In this document: positions 34,434 to 45,268 of the stretch, one piece after another
Position numbering within the stretch: the first letter of the stretch is position 1
Layout of the letters: every line of letters starts with the position of its first letter
Program-made: the position numbers and the translations under genes
From: Favolaschia claudopus
Lineage: Eukaryota; Basidiomycota; Agaricomycetes; Agaricales; Mycenaceae
Direction: 5' to 3'
Length of the DNA: 64,000 nt
Assembly (NCBI GenBank): GCA_037176885.1
Contig: JAWWNJ010000108.1
Coordinates: forward strand, 824,495-888,494
Notes under the pieces: generated by a model
The model's input: the letters and a program-made list of their open reading frames with translations, nothing else
Told to the model about the DNA's origin: nothing
Databases searched by the model: none

Positions 34434-37400
34434 AGAGATGATGATGATCAGGTGATCGCGTTCTTTAGCTTCCCACGCTTGTTCTCTCCCCAAACCAGCC
34501 CCAAACCACCTTGAGGCTCCATCCTGTAAATCGCTGCAACCTCACCGTACAGAACATCTCTCGGGCCACAACCCACCTCTTCGCTTGCCAATGCCATGAG
34601 GCTTTGATGAAGAATGACCCCGACTCGTCACCCAGCGGCTTGCTGCTTTGTCCCTGTGCCCGACAAATTTTACGGCGTCGACTCAAACTTTGAATATGAC
34701 AACTTTCGGAACATCATACGGCTCGGGGGGTAGCTTTCGTGTGTATGTCCTTCTGGTATGGTGGAGGAGCGTTACCTCACACAATGGCTCTTGCAGATGG
34801 CCCACACTCGAAATCTAGACAGACTCCCTCGCACCATGGCCATGATCATTCGACTTCGCATTGAAGACTGAAGACGCTGCCTTGTTACGTCGACGGTGGG
34901 GATAGCCTTCGTCGCACCTAGGGGAGGCATCGGAACGGAGTCGATATGCAGCTATACCAGCTTTGTTGTCAGGCGCCGCTCTTTGTGCCGGAGCAAAACC
35001 CCTCGTTGTGACTCCAACTCAAAAAACCCTGTCGAGCTTCATCATGACCGAGGACGACGTGACGCGGCTCTTGAGGAGCTGGAGGAAATTAAAGTTAAAG
35101 TTATGAAAATGCAGTGGGGCAAAAGCAGCGTGTCGTTGTTGGGTTCGTTGACATCCAATGGTACGTCGTAAAATGCCACTGTCTTGTGGTTAGAAATCTT
35201 GACGCTTTCGTACCATCTCAGGTCGCTTCTGGGATATCGCATTGAAATAGCTGATTTATTCGACGACTAGGAGTCTACGAGAGGAGAGCGACTGCCTTCG
35301 CCTCCACTTCCCCTCGCTATGGACTCTCCAGGAAACTTTGCGTCCACGCCCTGCTGCCCATGATTCCTCACCATCTCCAAGACCTCCAAGCCTCCTGGCC
35401 CCATCCCATCTCCACCCGCGAGTCCGAGTCGTTCTCTCACGAAGCCCGGAACCACCTCTCCCCGATTGCGACTGCCTTCGACTCCGACGTCCACGTCACC
35501 CTTATTGACGGCTCAGCCGTCGACAAGACTTCAGATTCACAGCCTCGACCTCACCTTCTCTTTCCCTCTCCCCTCACCTTCACCAAGCCAATCGCCCACC
35601 CTTACCCCTTCTTCCCTACTTGGACTCCCACGCAGCCCTCAACCGCTCTCTGCTACCCCACAACACCGAGACTCCCCGTCCTTTGCCCCTTTGCGCCGCA
35701 CGCGCTTCGCCCATCGTCCGCGACTGAAGTTGACTGCAAGTATACGTGTATTCCTCATCCTCATTGACCGTCGCGATTTGATGGGAGGCGCACGTACCCT
35801 CCCTTTCGCTCGCTTCTTCACAAAGACATGAGGCTGCCCTCTTTCACCTGCAGACGTGCTGTCACGACGGGGGACGGAGCTGCATGTAGAGCGTCGGCGC
35901 GAAGTCAAGTCCTCGTCGATGGAGGATTGGGCGGACGATGCTGAAGCGTGTGCGTGCGCGTGCGTGTGGAGGATGGGCAGCGGCACCGTGTTGGCGAGGA
36001 GCGACACGTCAAGAATCGGGGATGGGGCTATCGTTGGCGGCGCAGGAGGGGCGGTCGGGAAGCGGGAAGCGGGACGAGAGAAGAGAAGAGATTTGCGGGG
36101 AAGCTGGCAGGGCGAGGAGACGAGGGGAGTGCTTGCCGTCGGTTGCGATTGGGGGGCGAGAGTGGCTGCCGAGGGCGTAATAGGGAGAGAGAGAGACCGA
36201 GGAAGAAGCGATGAAGAAGGGAAGACAGATAGACGAGAACGAGAACGAGACTATCGAGGTCGAGCTTACGCTTGGACCCTACTCCTTCTCCCAGCTCCGC
36301 CCGTGGTCCTGCCTCCCCCGACGCCCGCCATTCAAGCTCCGTAATCTTGCGGATGATTCTGTACACCGCATTTTATCGTCAAGGTATAGCAGCTCTTTAC
36401 TTCATTCATCATTACTCAAGTCGCTCACATTTATCCGTGATAGATATACTAGGCACATTGGTACCGAACCGTTATCCCCCAATGCCCCCGATTGTTCGAT
36501 AATTCGATGATCGAGCCCCCAGTCCCATTCCGTCCCCGCCGTTCGCAGCCGCGTACTCGTACCGCCGCGCGCCCAAAGCCTATTCCGAATCTGAATGAAG
36601 TGCAATACATACAATCCTCGCCTTGTTTGTATTGTATTGTATCGCCTACTTCGACGCCCCCCGCGTCACCAACTCTCTCAAACCGCGAGTAGCAGAAATA
36701 TATACATACATACATACTTCATCCCCGTCGTTCTCGTCAATCGCGTGCAGGGGGAGCACTCGACCTTTTTCTGCGCGCGCCCGGGTACAGACAGAGATAC
36801 TATTACCCTCCTCCGTCCCTCGTTTGTGTACAAGCAGCCGGTCGTACGAGGACGAAGCTCAGCGTCTCAGCGTCTTAGTCTTCCATGGGGTTTGGATGGT
36901 GGGTGTGTGTGAGTGGTTGGGCGCCGCCAAGGGTGAAGGAATGGTGTGACGACGAACGGTGACGTGGAAGGGGATTCCGAGGGTGGGGGCGAGGGGTCAA
37001 TTGAGAGCGTGGTTGTCTGAAGTTAATGTGTCGGCGATGATGGAGGGAGCTGGATACGGACTCGACTGAGTCAGGTGCGGGGATAAGATGAGGTGGGAGG
37101 CGGACCCGACTCTTCTTGCGAGGAGGCGCCGCCTCAAGAAATTGCGTGTCCTGCAGAAAAAGCCTCCTTCAGCGCTATCCGCCATCTTACCTCCCCTGCA
37201 CCCTAGCACCGCTCACCTTAAAGCTCAGCGACTTGACACTGGGGGATCGTTGTGGCGTTTTCTGCCGAGACGAAACCTCCTGCCTCCTTTGATACCCGGA
37301 CCCTACACGATCCACGGCTTCCTCCTGGAAAGCTGCTGGATCAATGTACACACCGTGGGTCTCACATCTTGAATAGCATATTCAAGGCGCTCACTCTCCC

Positions 37401-39278
37401 GTTCGGTCGTCTTACGCAGTTTGATCCCCGACGGCTTCGTAATCGAGCTTTCCGTCCCGTTTCGTCGTACTCGTATCGAACGCACACGGCAGCATGCTCT
37501 TGCTGCGGGCCAGATTCACGACATCCATCCGATTCGACCTCGATCGATGTCAGATGTGGTGTATGGAGGAGCGCATGTCGGTTGGAGGCAGGCGGCGAGA
37601 TCGGGCGGCGTACCACATCGTCGATGCTACGGAGGATAAGACGAAGGAAGGGCGATAGATGTGGCAGTTTACACCGAGAGTGGCGACGGTGACTCGGTCG
37701 GAATGGGCGGCTCGTCGCTCAGGCTCGATGATACCCCTCCTCACTGTTCAGTCCGTTGTCGTTTGGTGGTAGCGGATGACCAGCGTGATGAAGTTCCCGT
37801 TTCCCCTTGGGAGCTGAGCTCCTTTTCAGCCTGTTGCGTATTCTCAGTCCAAGACGGAGGGCCGCAGCTTTGAAAAAGCCCGCACGCCCAATACATTACA
37901 TCGGCTTGTCAAGCATACTCTGGACTCGCCACCCCCGCAGCGTATCCGTACTTCGGGGGCTTGACCACCAGCGTTACCGTATTCTGTTTATACGGGAACC
38001 GAAGCGCTCGAGGCTTTCAAACGCTCGCACAAATTCAATCCTTTGACGAGGTCTTGGCGTCGATGGTGATGTATTCGGTCCCGCTCGAGAAGGAGACGGC
38101 GATGGGCGTTCTGATTAACCTTGATGACGGGGGGATGAGTTACTGGTATGATGTCGACGATGGCATCTATAGGGGATAAGATGGATATGGCTGATGGTCA
38201 GGGGACGGAGTCGCATGCTTGGATGCGATGTAAGAGAAGGCGGGGGAGGGCGGGTGCTGCGGAGGTGGGGTGCGTGGAAGTCAGGGAGAGGCAGGCGTCT
38301 TAGTCATTACATGAGATGATGGAAGGAAGGATGGAATCAGGGACTTGGTGGTGTGCACTTGTGATCGAAAACAGACTTCGGACGGAATTCATATGCTGTC
38401 CGTTGACCTTCGTGTGCCGTCCATATCACTTTGGCGTTGCGGAGGCACACCCAAGAAGTGGTGGAACTCGAGGAGGTGCTGCGGATGGGCGGCAGGAGAA
38501 TGGATCTGCCCCGGATGAGACGAAGGACGGGCGATATATGTGGCTGCCTACACCAGAGAGTGGCGAAGATGATTCGGTCTCATCGCGCTCGACGAGCTCG
38601 ATATCAGCCCCTCCTCCTTGTTTGTTTGTTTCGTTCGTTTGGCGGTTGTGTGAGCGGAGTGAAGTGGAGTTTTCACGCCCGATTTCCACTAGGGAATCAC
38701 AAGCGCATTGCCCCCCAGTTTCTCATGCGCTTGCCACTCAATCCGGGGGGAGGGAGTCTGCGTCGGTGTCGATGCATGTCCCTCGAAGTGGCTTCTATCA
38801 AGGGCGGCTTGGTGGGGAGCGTTCTTGGGAAAAGATCGATATGGGCGATGACCGTAGGACGGAGGCGGCAGCGGGGATGCTTGTCAAGGCGAGGGCGTGG
38901 GCAGTGTGTGCGTTGAGGGAGCTGTGGAGGAGGTGAGGTAGCCGTCGTGAGTTCATGCAAAGAAGGAAGCAAGGACTTGGTGGGCACTTGTAAACAAAGT
39001 CGGATGACGGCTGGGTACGGACCTTTATATGCCGTCGATAGAGCTTCAACGTCGATGAGGCACGCCTCAACAAGTGACCGTGCTCGGGGTGGGCGGCAGG
39101 AGACTGGATTTGCTATGGGTGCGCTCATGTTTTCTTATTGTGTCTCGGTCGAGCTACTGACAGAGAGCTATATCTGTAGCGTAGGTATCAATCAAGGCGG
39201 AAATGCGAGCAGCCGGTGCTGCGTGCCTGCGATAGGGATACGTGAGGCTTCACTGGATTTCGGTACAAACATCGCTAC
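34434..39278. repeat. Diverged non-coding block of unit 2
   Basis: This is about 4.8 kb without an intact gene. It matches 25.0-29.57 kb in order. A coding-like segment DETKDGRYMWLPTPESGEDD (about 38515-38575) recurs near 29310 and, more decayed, near 37640. Positions 38816-39130 repeat part of the 28.95-29.3 and 38.2-38.5 kb sequence a further time. No protein family is recognised. Confidence 0.5.
37505..37755 (+). repeat. Counterpart of the inverted block
   Basis: Direct-orientation partner of 28312-28577. It includes CGCATGTCGGTTGGAGGCAG at about 37573, which appears reverse-complemented near 28490. Confidence 0.8.
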
Positions 39279-40890
39279 CTAGCTACCCCGGCCAGCATCA
39301 GCCACTCGTCGAAATATCGCTATCGCCTCCTCCCTTCCGATTTCTTCGTCTCCCTCCGCCTCAGCGGGGTGGCTCCATGGCAAATCCTCGTCGGACCAGG
39401 TGCCGCCATCGGATCCAGAGGAGCTATCATCGTCTGAGTCGGGCTCGTAGTCAGAGTCCGAGTCCGAGTCCTCTCCGGAATCACCAACTCCGTTGGCGGC
39501 GAAGAGCCTTTCGAGATGAGACGAAGCGGGGAGGCTGTAATCGGGTTGTCGCGCAGCAGCTTCGATCGGTGGTAGGGTGGGGTAGAGGCCATGCGATGGA
39601 TCCACGTATCGGCACGAACGAAGGGCAGGAAACACAGTCTTCCAATGCGCGGCCCCGAGACGAGTGCCGTCTCCAAGCACGTCTAGGGTCTGAAGCTTCT
39701 CGTGGCGAAGGGCAGTACTCTCCGTCACGAATGCCTCCACCACCGTGAGATGATAGAGCTCGGGGCAATGTCCTAGAATCTCCTCGAGAGCTGCGTTATC
39801 GTTTGCGCAGCGCAGACTAAGCGTACGGAGCGTCTGGCCGTACTGAGCGAGGAAAGCGCTTGCTGCTCCAAAACGCCAATTGAATGTAGGGGGATAGAGG
39901 AGGAGTTGCTGCAGATTGGGGAGAATCCAATGTGTGCCGGGTTGGACGGAGTCCATGGTGATGCAGAGGCGGAGGGAGCGAAGACGCAGGAAGGTGAGGA
40001 TGGGATGGTAATCCGCTATCCCATACCGCGCGGGTAAGACGATCGAAAGAGATCCCAGCGTGAAGGAAAGGTGGACCAGGGTGGAAAGAATGGAGCGGTA
40101 GTCGATTTGATCGCAGAGGTCGAGCTGTGTGATTCTCCACGGGGTGTCTTGGATATACGGAAAGCGAGGAAGAGGTGGATCAGATTGGGGGAGGGATTGC
40201 GGATTGAAGGCGAGATGCGTGAGATTCCGGCAGAGGTCGAATATTTTCCTGGTTTCCTCGTTGTGGAGACTATGGTATCCTTGAGGCACCCAGTAGCCTA
40301 TTTCGAGGCGCTGCACAAGCGATGCAATATCCGCGTGCGCCTCGAGCGTCGCAGCCAAAGCGGGGAGCTGTCCGATCGAATACAGAGATACACTTTCGTA
40401 GAGGAATTCGAGGCCGATGCGATACCATGTCTTACAGACTTGAATGATAGCTAGCTTGGTTTGCAAGTCGGCGGACCATGTAGATAGAGGAAATGGCGGA
40501 AGGTTTCTTGCGTAGCGTACTGTCCAAGAAGGCGGCAAGGCGTGTCTGAATAGGACTAGTAATGTTTCTTCCGGTATCTTGGCGATTTCACATTGCTGAA
40601 CGAGGAGCTCAAGTCAGTTACATGCTGTGGAAATGGAGCAAAGTATTTCGGTTACTTGAGCGTTACTTAGCTCGCTGATGCTCTCTGGCTTCGAATCAAG
40701 GTAAAGCGGTGGTTCCATGAGTCCAGACTTGTCTGGAAAAGAAACACCTTTATCAGTCTCAGACTCCGAGTCACAGAGTGGATGGAAAATTGCGAAATCG
40801 ATGAACCTTCTGAGATACGAGAGTTCCCTGATCCTTGGGACTGTTGCAGTCAGGCAACAGTCAGAAAAATGGTCCAGATACAAGGCGTCC
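38777..40890. other. Block present only in unit 2
   Basis: In unit 1 GGTGTCGATGCAT (ending about 29575) runs directly into ACACAGTCCTCCCGGATACG. In unit 2 the same left flank ends at about 38776 and the right flank resumes at 40891 (CACAGTCCTCCCGGATACG). The 2.1 kb between carries an extra partial repeat and an F-box paralogue. Confidence 0.75.
39279..40718 (-). CDS. F-box-like protein with acidic tail (unit-2-only paralogue)
   Basis: I model exon 1 at 40656-40718 (MEPPLYLDSKPESISELSNA plus Q), a 60 bp intron (GTAACC..TTCAG), and exon 2 at 39279-40595. The F-box-like start is QCEIAKIPEETLLVLFRHAL, then PPSWTVRYARNLPPF and IIQVCKTWYRIGLEFLYESV. Leucine-rich stretches follow (LRLRSLRLCITMDSVQPG, LRTLSLRCANDN). 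The acidic tail is DSGEDSDSDSDYEPDSDDD, ending EEAIAIFRRVADAGRGS. It is the most divergent of the three paralogues here. The intron after the first short exon is at the same place as in the unit 1 gene. An upstream exon may be missing: the frame is open further 5' to about 40928 but without an ATG. Confidence 0.74.
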
Positions 40891-41077
40891 CACAGTCCTC
40901 CCGGATACGTTGTGGTCGTTTGTCGCAAGAGATTGTCTGGGGAATCTAATTCACGTGTTTGACGCGCCGCTGACGTTTTAGGCGTTTAGGAGTCTTCCCC
41001 ATAATATTTCTTCAAATGTAACTTATTACTCGAGCAAAATAATCATGGTGCAGCAACACATTATCTACTTCAGGCTT
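40719..41077. other. Spacer between two F-box paralogues
   Basis: This is about 360 bp. From 40891 it matches 29577-29732 of unit 1 closely (GTGTTTGACGCGCCGCTGAC, then AATATTTCTTCAAATGTAAC), which is the 3' region of the downstream F-box gene. No gene is seen. Confidence 0.5.
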
Positions 41078-42454
41078 CTACTCGGCGGCGGCGCGTACAA
41101 GACGTCGGAAAATTGTGATCGCCTCCTCTCTTTCCATTTCCCAATCTTCGTCGTCGTTTGTGGTTGGGCTCTCTGAATCTGAAAGATCGTTGTAGTCTTC
41201 GGCTTCGTCGCTATCGGGTTCGGAGGAGGTGGGCTCCCCCGAATCCGAGTCGTCCGGATCCAGCTCGTAGTCCGAGTCAGAGGTATCCGTGTCAATGTCC
41301 TCTGAATCCTCCGTCCTTGGAAGAAGGAATTCAAGGCAGGACGATGCAGAGAGACTGTAATCCAGCGCCGCTTCATCGCCATCAATTCCCGGCAGGCTGG
41401 GGTAGAGAAGGTGAAATCCACTTAGGTACCGACGCGAGCGCAGGGCAGGGAACGCGATCCTCCAATCCAATGAAGCAGTAAGACGCCCGGTGCCGAACAC
41501 CTCAAGGACCTGCACTTTTTCGTGGCGACACTGGAGAGAAGAGAGAAGGAACTCTTCCAATACGACGAGATGCTGCAGCTTTGGACAATGATGCAAGATT
41601 TCATCGAGATTTTCGGGGTCATCTAGGCTTGCTAAACTTAGCATGCGAAGCGATTGGCCATAGTGAGTGAGGAACGCGGCTACTCCCCCAAATGTCGAGA
41701 CCCTCTCGTCAAATTGAGGAACAGGAGGGTGGAGGAGCAGCTGTTGAAGGCGTGGTATCGCCCAATAGTTCCGAGGTTGGACGGAATCTCGGGAAATACA
41801 AAGGCGTAGGGAATGAAGATGCGGAAAAGTAAGCACATCATGGTCGCCGTATTGAGTTGGGAGCGCAATCGACAAAGACTGTAACATCGGGCCAAGGTGC
41901 ATCAAAATCGGAACGATGGACTGGTATTCTATCCGATCGCAGACTTCGAGATATGTGATTCGGCAGGAGTCCCCTTCGAGTTGTAGCGGAATGGTCGGAA
42001 ATGAGGGCAGGGATGTGTGAAAAGGCCTTAGCGAGCGCGGGATAATGCGCGGATTGAAGGCAAAATGAATAATTCTGGGGCAAAGCCGGAATATGTTCTG
42101 GATTTCCGTGTCGTGCAGGGTATGGTAGCCTCGAGGAATCCAGTAACCGATTTCTAGCCGTCGGACAAACGAGCCGACATTGGCCCTGGCCTCGAGGGCT
42201 TCAGCAAATGCAGGGAGCTGGCCTATCCAATGCAAAGTCACGGATTCGTAAAGAAATTCAAGACCGACGCGGTACCACTGCTTGCAGACGCGTATAACGG
42301 CCAATTTTGTTTCGAAATCGGCGGACCATATGGTTCGAGGGAAGGGTGGAAGTGTTCTCCCATAGCGCACCACCCATGACGGTGGCAAAGCGTGTCGAAA
42401 GACCATCAGAAGAATTTCGTCGGCAACGATTGCAGCGGCTTTACATTGGTGAGG
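41078..42454 (-). CDS. F-box-like protein (unit 2 copy), 5' exons damaged
   Basis: The main exon 41078-42454 is open and very close to the unit 1 gene: AAAIVADEILLMVFRHALPP, VIRVCKQWYRVGLEFLYESV, LHSLRLCISRDSVQPRNYWA, acidic DIDTDTSDSDYELDPDDSDS, and a tail EEAITIFRRLVRAAAE. The second exon is recognisable upstream (ARTELPSCSITELDEHV, then an intron GTGAGC..GACAG). In the first exon, however, ATGGCCGACTCAGGAAACG runs into TAA after CGTCTA, because four bases present in unit 1 are missing. Another start would be needed. The ATG within the F-box (LLMVFRH, 42406) would remove its first helix. Either the protein is truncated or the gene is at an early stage of decay. Confidence 0.68.
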   Translation of the reverse strand, partial: PHQCKAAAIVADEILLMVFRHALPPSWVVRYGRTLPPFPRTIWSADFETKLAVIRVCKQWYRVGLEFLYESVTLHWIGQLPAFAEALEARANVGSFVRRLEIGYWIPRGYHTLHDTEIQNIFRLCPRIIHFAFNPRIIPRSLRPFHTSLPSFPTIPLQLEGDSCRITYLEVCDRIEYQSIVPILMHLGPMLQSLSIALPTQYGDHDVLTFPHLHSLRLCISRDSVQPRNYWAIPRLQQLLLHPPVPQFDERVSTFGGVAAFLTHYGQSLRMLSLASLDDPENLDEILHHCPKLQHLVVLEEFLLSSLQCRHEKVQVLEVFGTGRLTASLDWRIAFPALRSRRYLSGFHLLYPSLPGIDGDEAALDYSLSASSCLEFLLPRTEDSEDIDTDTSDSDYELDPDDSDSGEPTSSEPDSDEAEDYNDLSDSESPTTNDDEDWEMEREEAITIFRRLVRAAAE

Positions 42455-43086
42455 CTGTCACCCAGAAATCTGAGGTGAGAACAATGCACAGTCGAAGTGG
42501 TTCAGGCTCACCACATGTTCATCTAGTTCCGTGATGGAACAAGACGGGAGTTCAGTGCGAGCAGGTTTGTCTAGTGCAAAATCTCTCCAAGTCAGGCTTC
42601 AAAAGATTTTTTCAAAGGAACAATCGGTATACCTCGATTGGCGCGCTCTATGCTTGCTCGATTCAAATGAAGTGCCTGAGATTTTCCAAATCACTGTAAA
42701 GCTCAACCCGGCCAACATTTATAGACGCACATCGTTTCCTGAGTCGGCCATTGTGGTGGTGAGAGGCAGGAGGAAAAGGCATGCCACGGCCATCACGATG
42801 ATCGTTGATCATGATCGTCACCTTTCGACCATCCATAGTGAATCAATTTGTTGGTTAGATTGTTTTTCGAACGTATCATCTCCCGGAGACCGGAACAGGA
42901 AGTTCTCATCCTAATCATCGAAGTATTGCGTATACTATTTTCAACATACCAGACTACTTACTTACCAGCACTGCTCATGACTATAATTCAAACGCTGCTG
43001 AGCCTGGGTGCAAAATCCATGTAAAACGTGCTGAGTGTAGGTTATTACAATGTAGATAGAATACTCAGAACAGCCGCCATCAGGCC
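42455..43086. other. Spacer with remains of 5' exons, unit 2
   Basis: This is about 630 bp. It includes the damaged first two exons of the F-box gene (to about 42757), its promoter, and the 3' flank of the membrane gene. GATCATGATCGTCACC near 42806 is the counterpart of a similar site in unit 1. Confidence 0.5.
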
Positions 43087-45268
43087 TCACGAATACGCAG
43101 GTTCAGGGCTTGACCTCCTTACCAGAGGTAGACCATCCGTCGGAGCATTCAAAGCCATCTTCAACCGATCTGACGGCGATTCCTGCCCAAACAGCTCTTC
43201 TGGGTTTGCAGCTGCTCTAGACTTCAACTCGGTTGGCCCGTACGCAGCCCCGATTGCGGTGGTAGGATCGACAAGACGACTCCTCGCTACGCGCGTGTAC
43301 GGCGATTTTTTAATTTGTACCGCGGCGTTGACCGTGATGAGCGCAACAGCGAGACTATGAACATCGTGAGTCGGATAGCCGTAAATGATGAGACCTAACG
43401 CACATATAAACCGCAGTGAAGATAAATAACAGCAAGAACGGTACGATAGGCATCCGAGAGCCAATATGCGACTTCGTATTCTCCACGCTAATCGCCTCGA
43501 CTTGTCCCATGACATAGGCCGTTGTCGAAAGCGTCACAAGCGCAAGCCGCTTAGCGAACGCATCTGCGTAATTACCAGAAAACAAACCAACACCCTCAAC
43601 CGTATCCGCGACGTATCGCAAGCCCGCTCGGGACCCGTCTGACAAGCGCTGGGCTTGATCGAGATCCGACGGCACACTTGCCCATTGCGTGTAGGTGCCA
43701 TTGAAATAGTGATAAGTCACCTCGACGCCCTGCAGCTCGCAGGTGAGGATGTTATATCCTCCTTGATTCCCGTGTAGGAAGAATCCCGTATCGCCTACGA
43801 CTTGATGGGAATCAGTATCGTTGTCCATCGTTTTGGAGAACACAATCAACCCACAAGCATTGTTTACAGTAGCGTCGGTGTTGTAGGCTTGTGAGATAAT
43901 CTCAGCGCCCCATCGGAATGTCCTGGAGTTGACCGAAGTCAGGCGCCACGGCTGATAAAGTAGAAAAAGCTCACGTAGAATTGGATGTGGCATTACATGC
44001 GAGCGGGCTTCCATCTGCCCCTAGCGGACCGCCGTGCAACGATCCAGCGTATGAATTGCACCCCTCTGGGGTCGAAGTATTGAAGTTCACGGATGCAGGG
44101 CAATTGGTGTCTAGACCCGCATTCGGGCCTGCATTTTTCGGGTCGACGCATTGGGACGTTACACTCTTGCATGTGGCCTTCACACCTGCGGCCTTGGCGA
44201 CCCATCCGACGCGGTCGGAAATGTTGGCGGTGGGGGGAACCATGATGGCTGTGGAGTTGTCTGTGAAAGCAATGACCATGTCGTGAGAAACATCATTCAT
44301 GGCGAGAATTCTTTGAGAAGATGCTAGGGGATTCCCTCCAGACCTAAAAGTAAATAGCGCCTTCGATGAATAGGTGTAGGCTGGTCAACGGAGATTTACG
44401 CACCCTCTACTGAAGCCGCACTGATACGGTTTGTTTCCAAACGCATCCTTGAGCCCGTCACATAGCGTCTGGTTCACGACCCGCCCATATAAAGGGACAG
44501 GCCCGTCTCGAACGGTTTCCGTGACCGGGTATAAGACACCTGTTGAGACGAGTCCGAGCCACGTTTCTATCCCATTTGTCCCATAGCCGATGGTGAGGAA
44601 GAATAGCAGCATCAGTACTGCGTGTCGCAATATCGGGGGCCGAGACAGACTTTTCCCGCCAGGAACAGCTCCTCGTCCGACCATATACCTCGAGCCGTTC
44701 CAAAGGGCCTCAAGATTGGCGCCATTGAGCGTTTGCATCAGTATTCCCAATCTGCATTAATTATCATTAAGGACGCGAATTCGCAAATAAGAAACAAGTC
44801 GTGTGCGCACTGATATGGTGTGGGTCTGTCCGTCCCGTCGACGCGAGACGCGTCTATCCATCGCCCAGCCAGGCCATACGCAGCAATACCAATGGCAATC
44901 GGAATTGATAAACCGATGACAAGGGAAGCCAAGTGCACGATCGCGAGTGTGGTACCGAGGGGTGCTGCGGTGATGATCGCGCCGCCGGTAATGTGGTAGT
45001 CATACCTGGCGAAGACCTGAATGACCACGCCCACATCGACGAGTGCGACGGCCAGAATGATGAGCACTCCTGTGAGTAGTATGGGCCATATTGGTTCGGA
45101 AGCGCCTCGACTCAGCAGCTCTTCGGTGCGAGTCCGTGGAAGGGGTGATTTTTCGAAAGTAGCAGTCCGATTGGGAAGGAGGGTGGATGCGCTGGTCTGA
45201 TTGAGTTGGGGCATATCATACGCGTCTTGGTATGGGTCGTATTCGTGGGGGGTCGAGCGGGTGGCCAT
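43087..45268 (-). CDS. Multi-pass membrane protein of unknown family (unit 2 copy)
   Basis: The start is ATG at 45268 (MATRSTPHEYDPYQDAYDMP) and the stop is at 43087. Five exons join in frame to about 640 residues. A polar N-terminus is followed by helices from PILLTGVLIILAVALVDVGV, LVIGLSIPIAIGIAAYGLAG and AVLMLLFFLTIGYG. A long, probably extracytosolic loop has paired cysteines and N-glycosylation-like sites (NGSRY, CDGLKDAFGNKPYQCGF, ATCKSVTSQCVDP, NCPASVNFNTST, CNATSNST). Then come a second loop (HGNQGGYNILTCELQGVEV) and a last helix FLLLFIFTAVYILAVALITV. The cytosolic tail reads EELFGQESPSDRL and ends SPEPAYS. I do not recognise the family. The frame is intact here, unlike in the unit 1 copy. 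Confidence 0.78.

Noticed and set aside
38316..38936. 206-codon ORF in the unit 2 block
   Set aside because: Only a short internal segment is conserved with the other copies; the ends are not, and no splice-consistent gene could be built.
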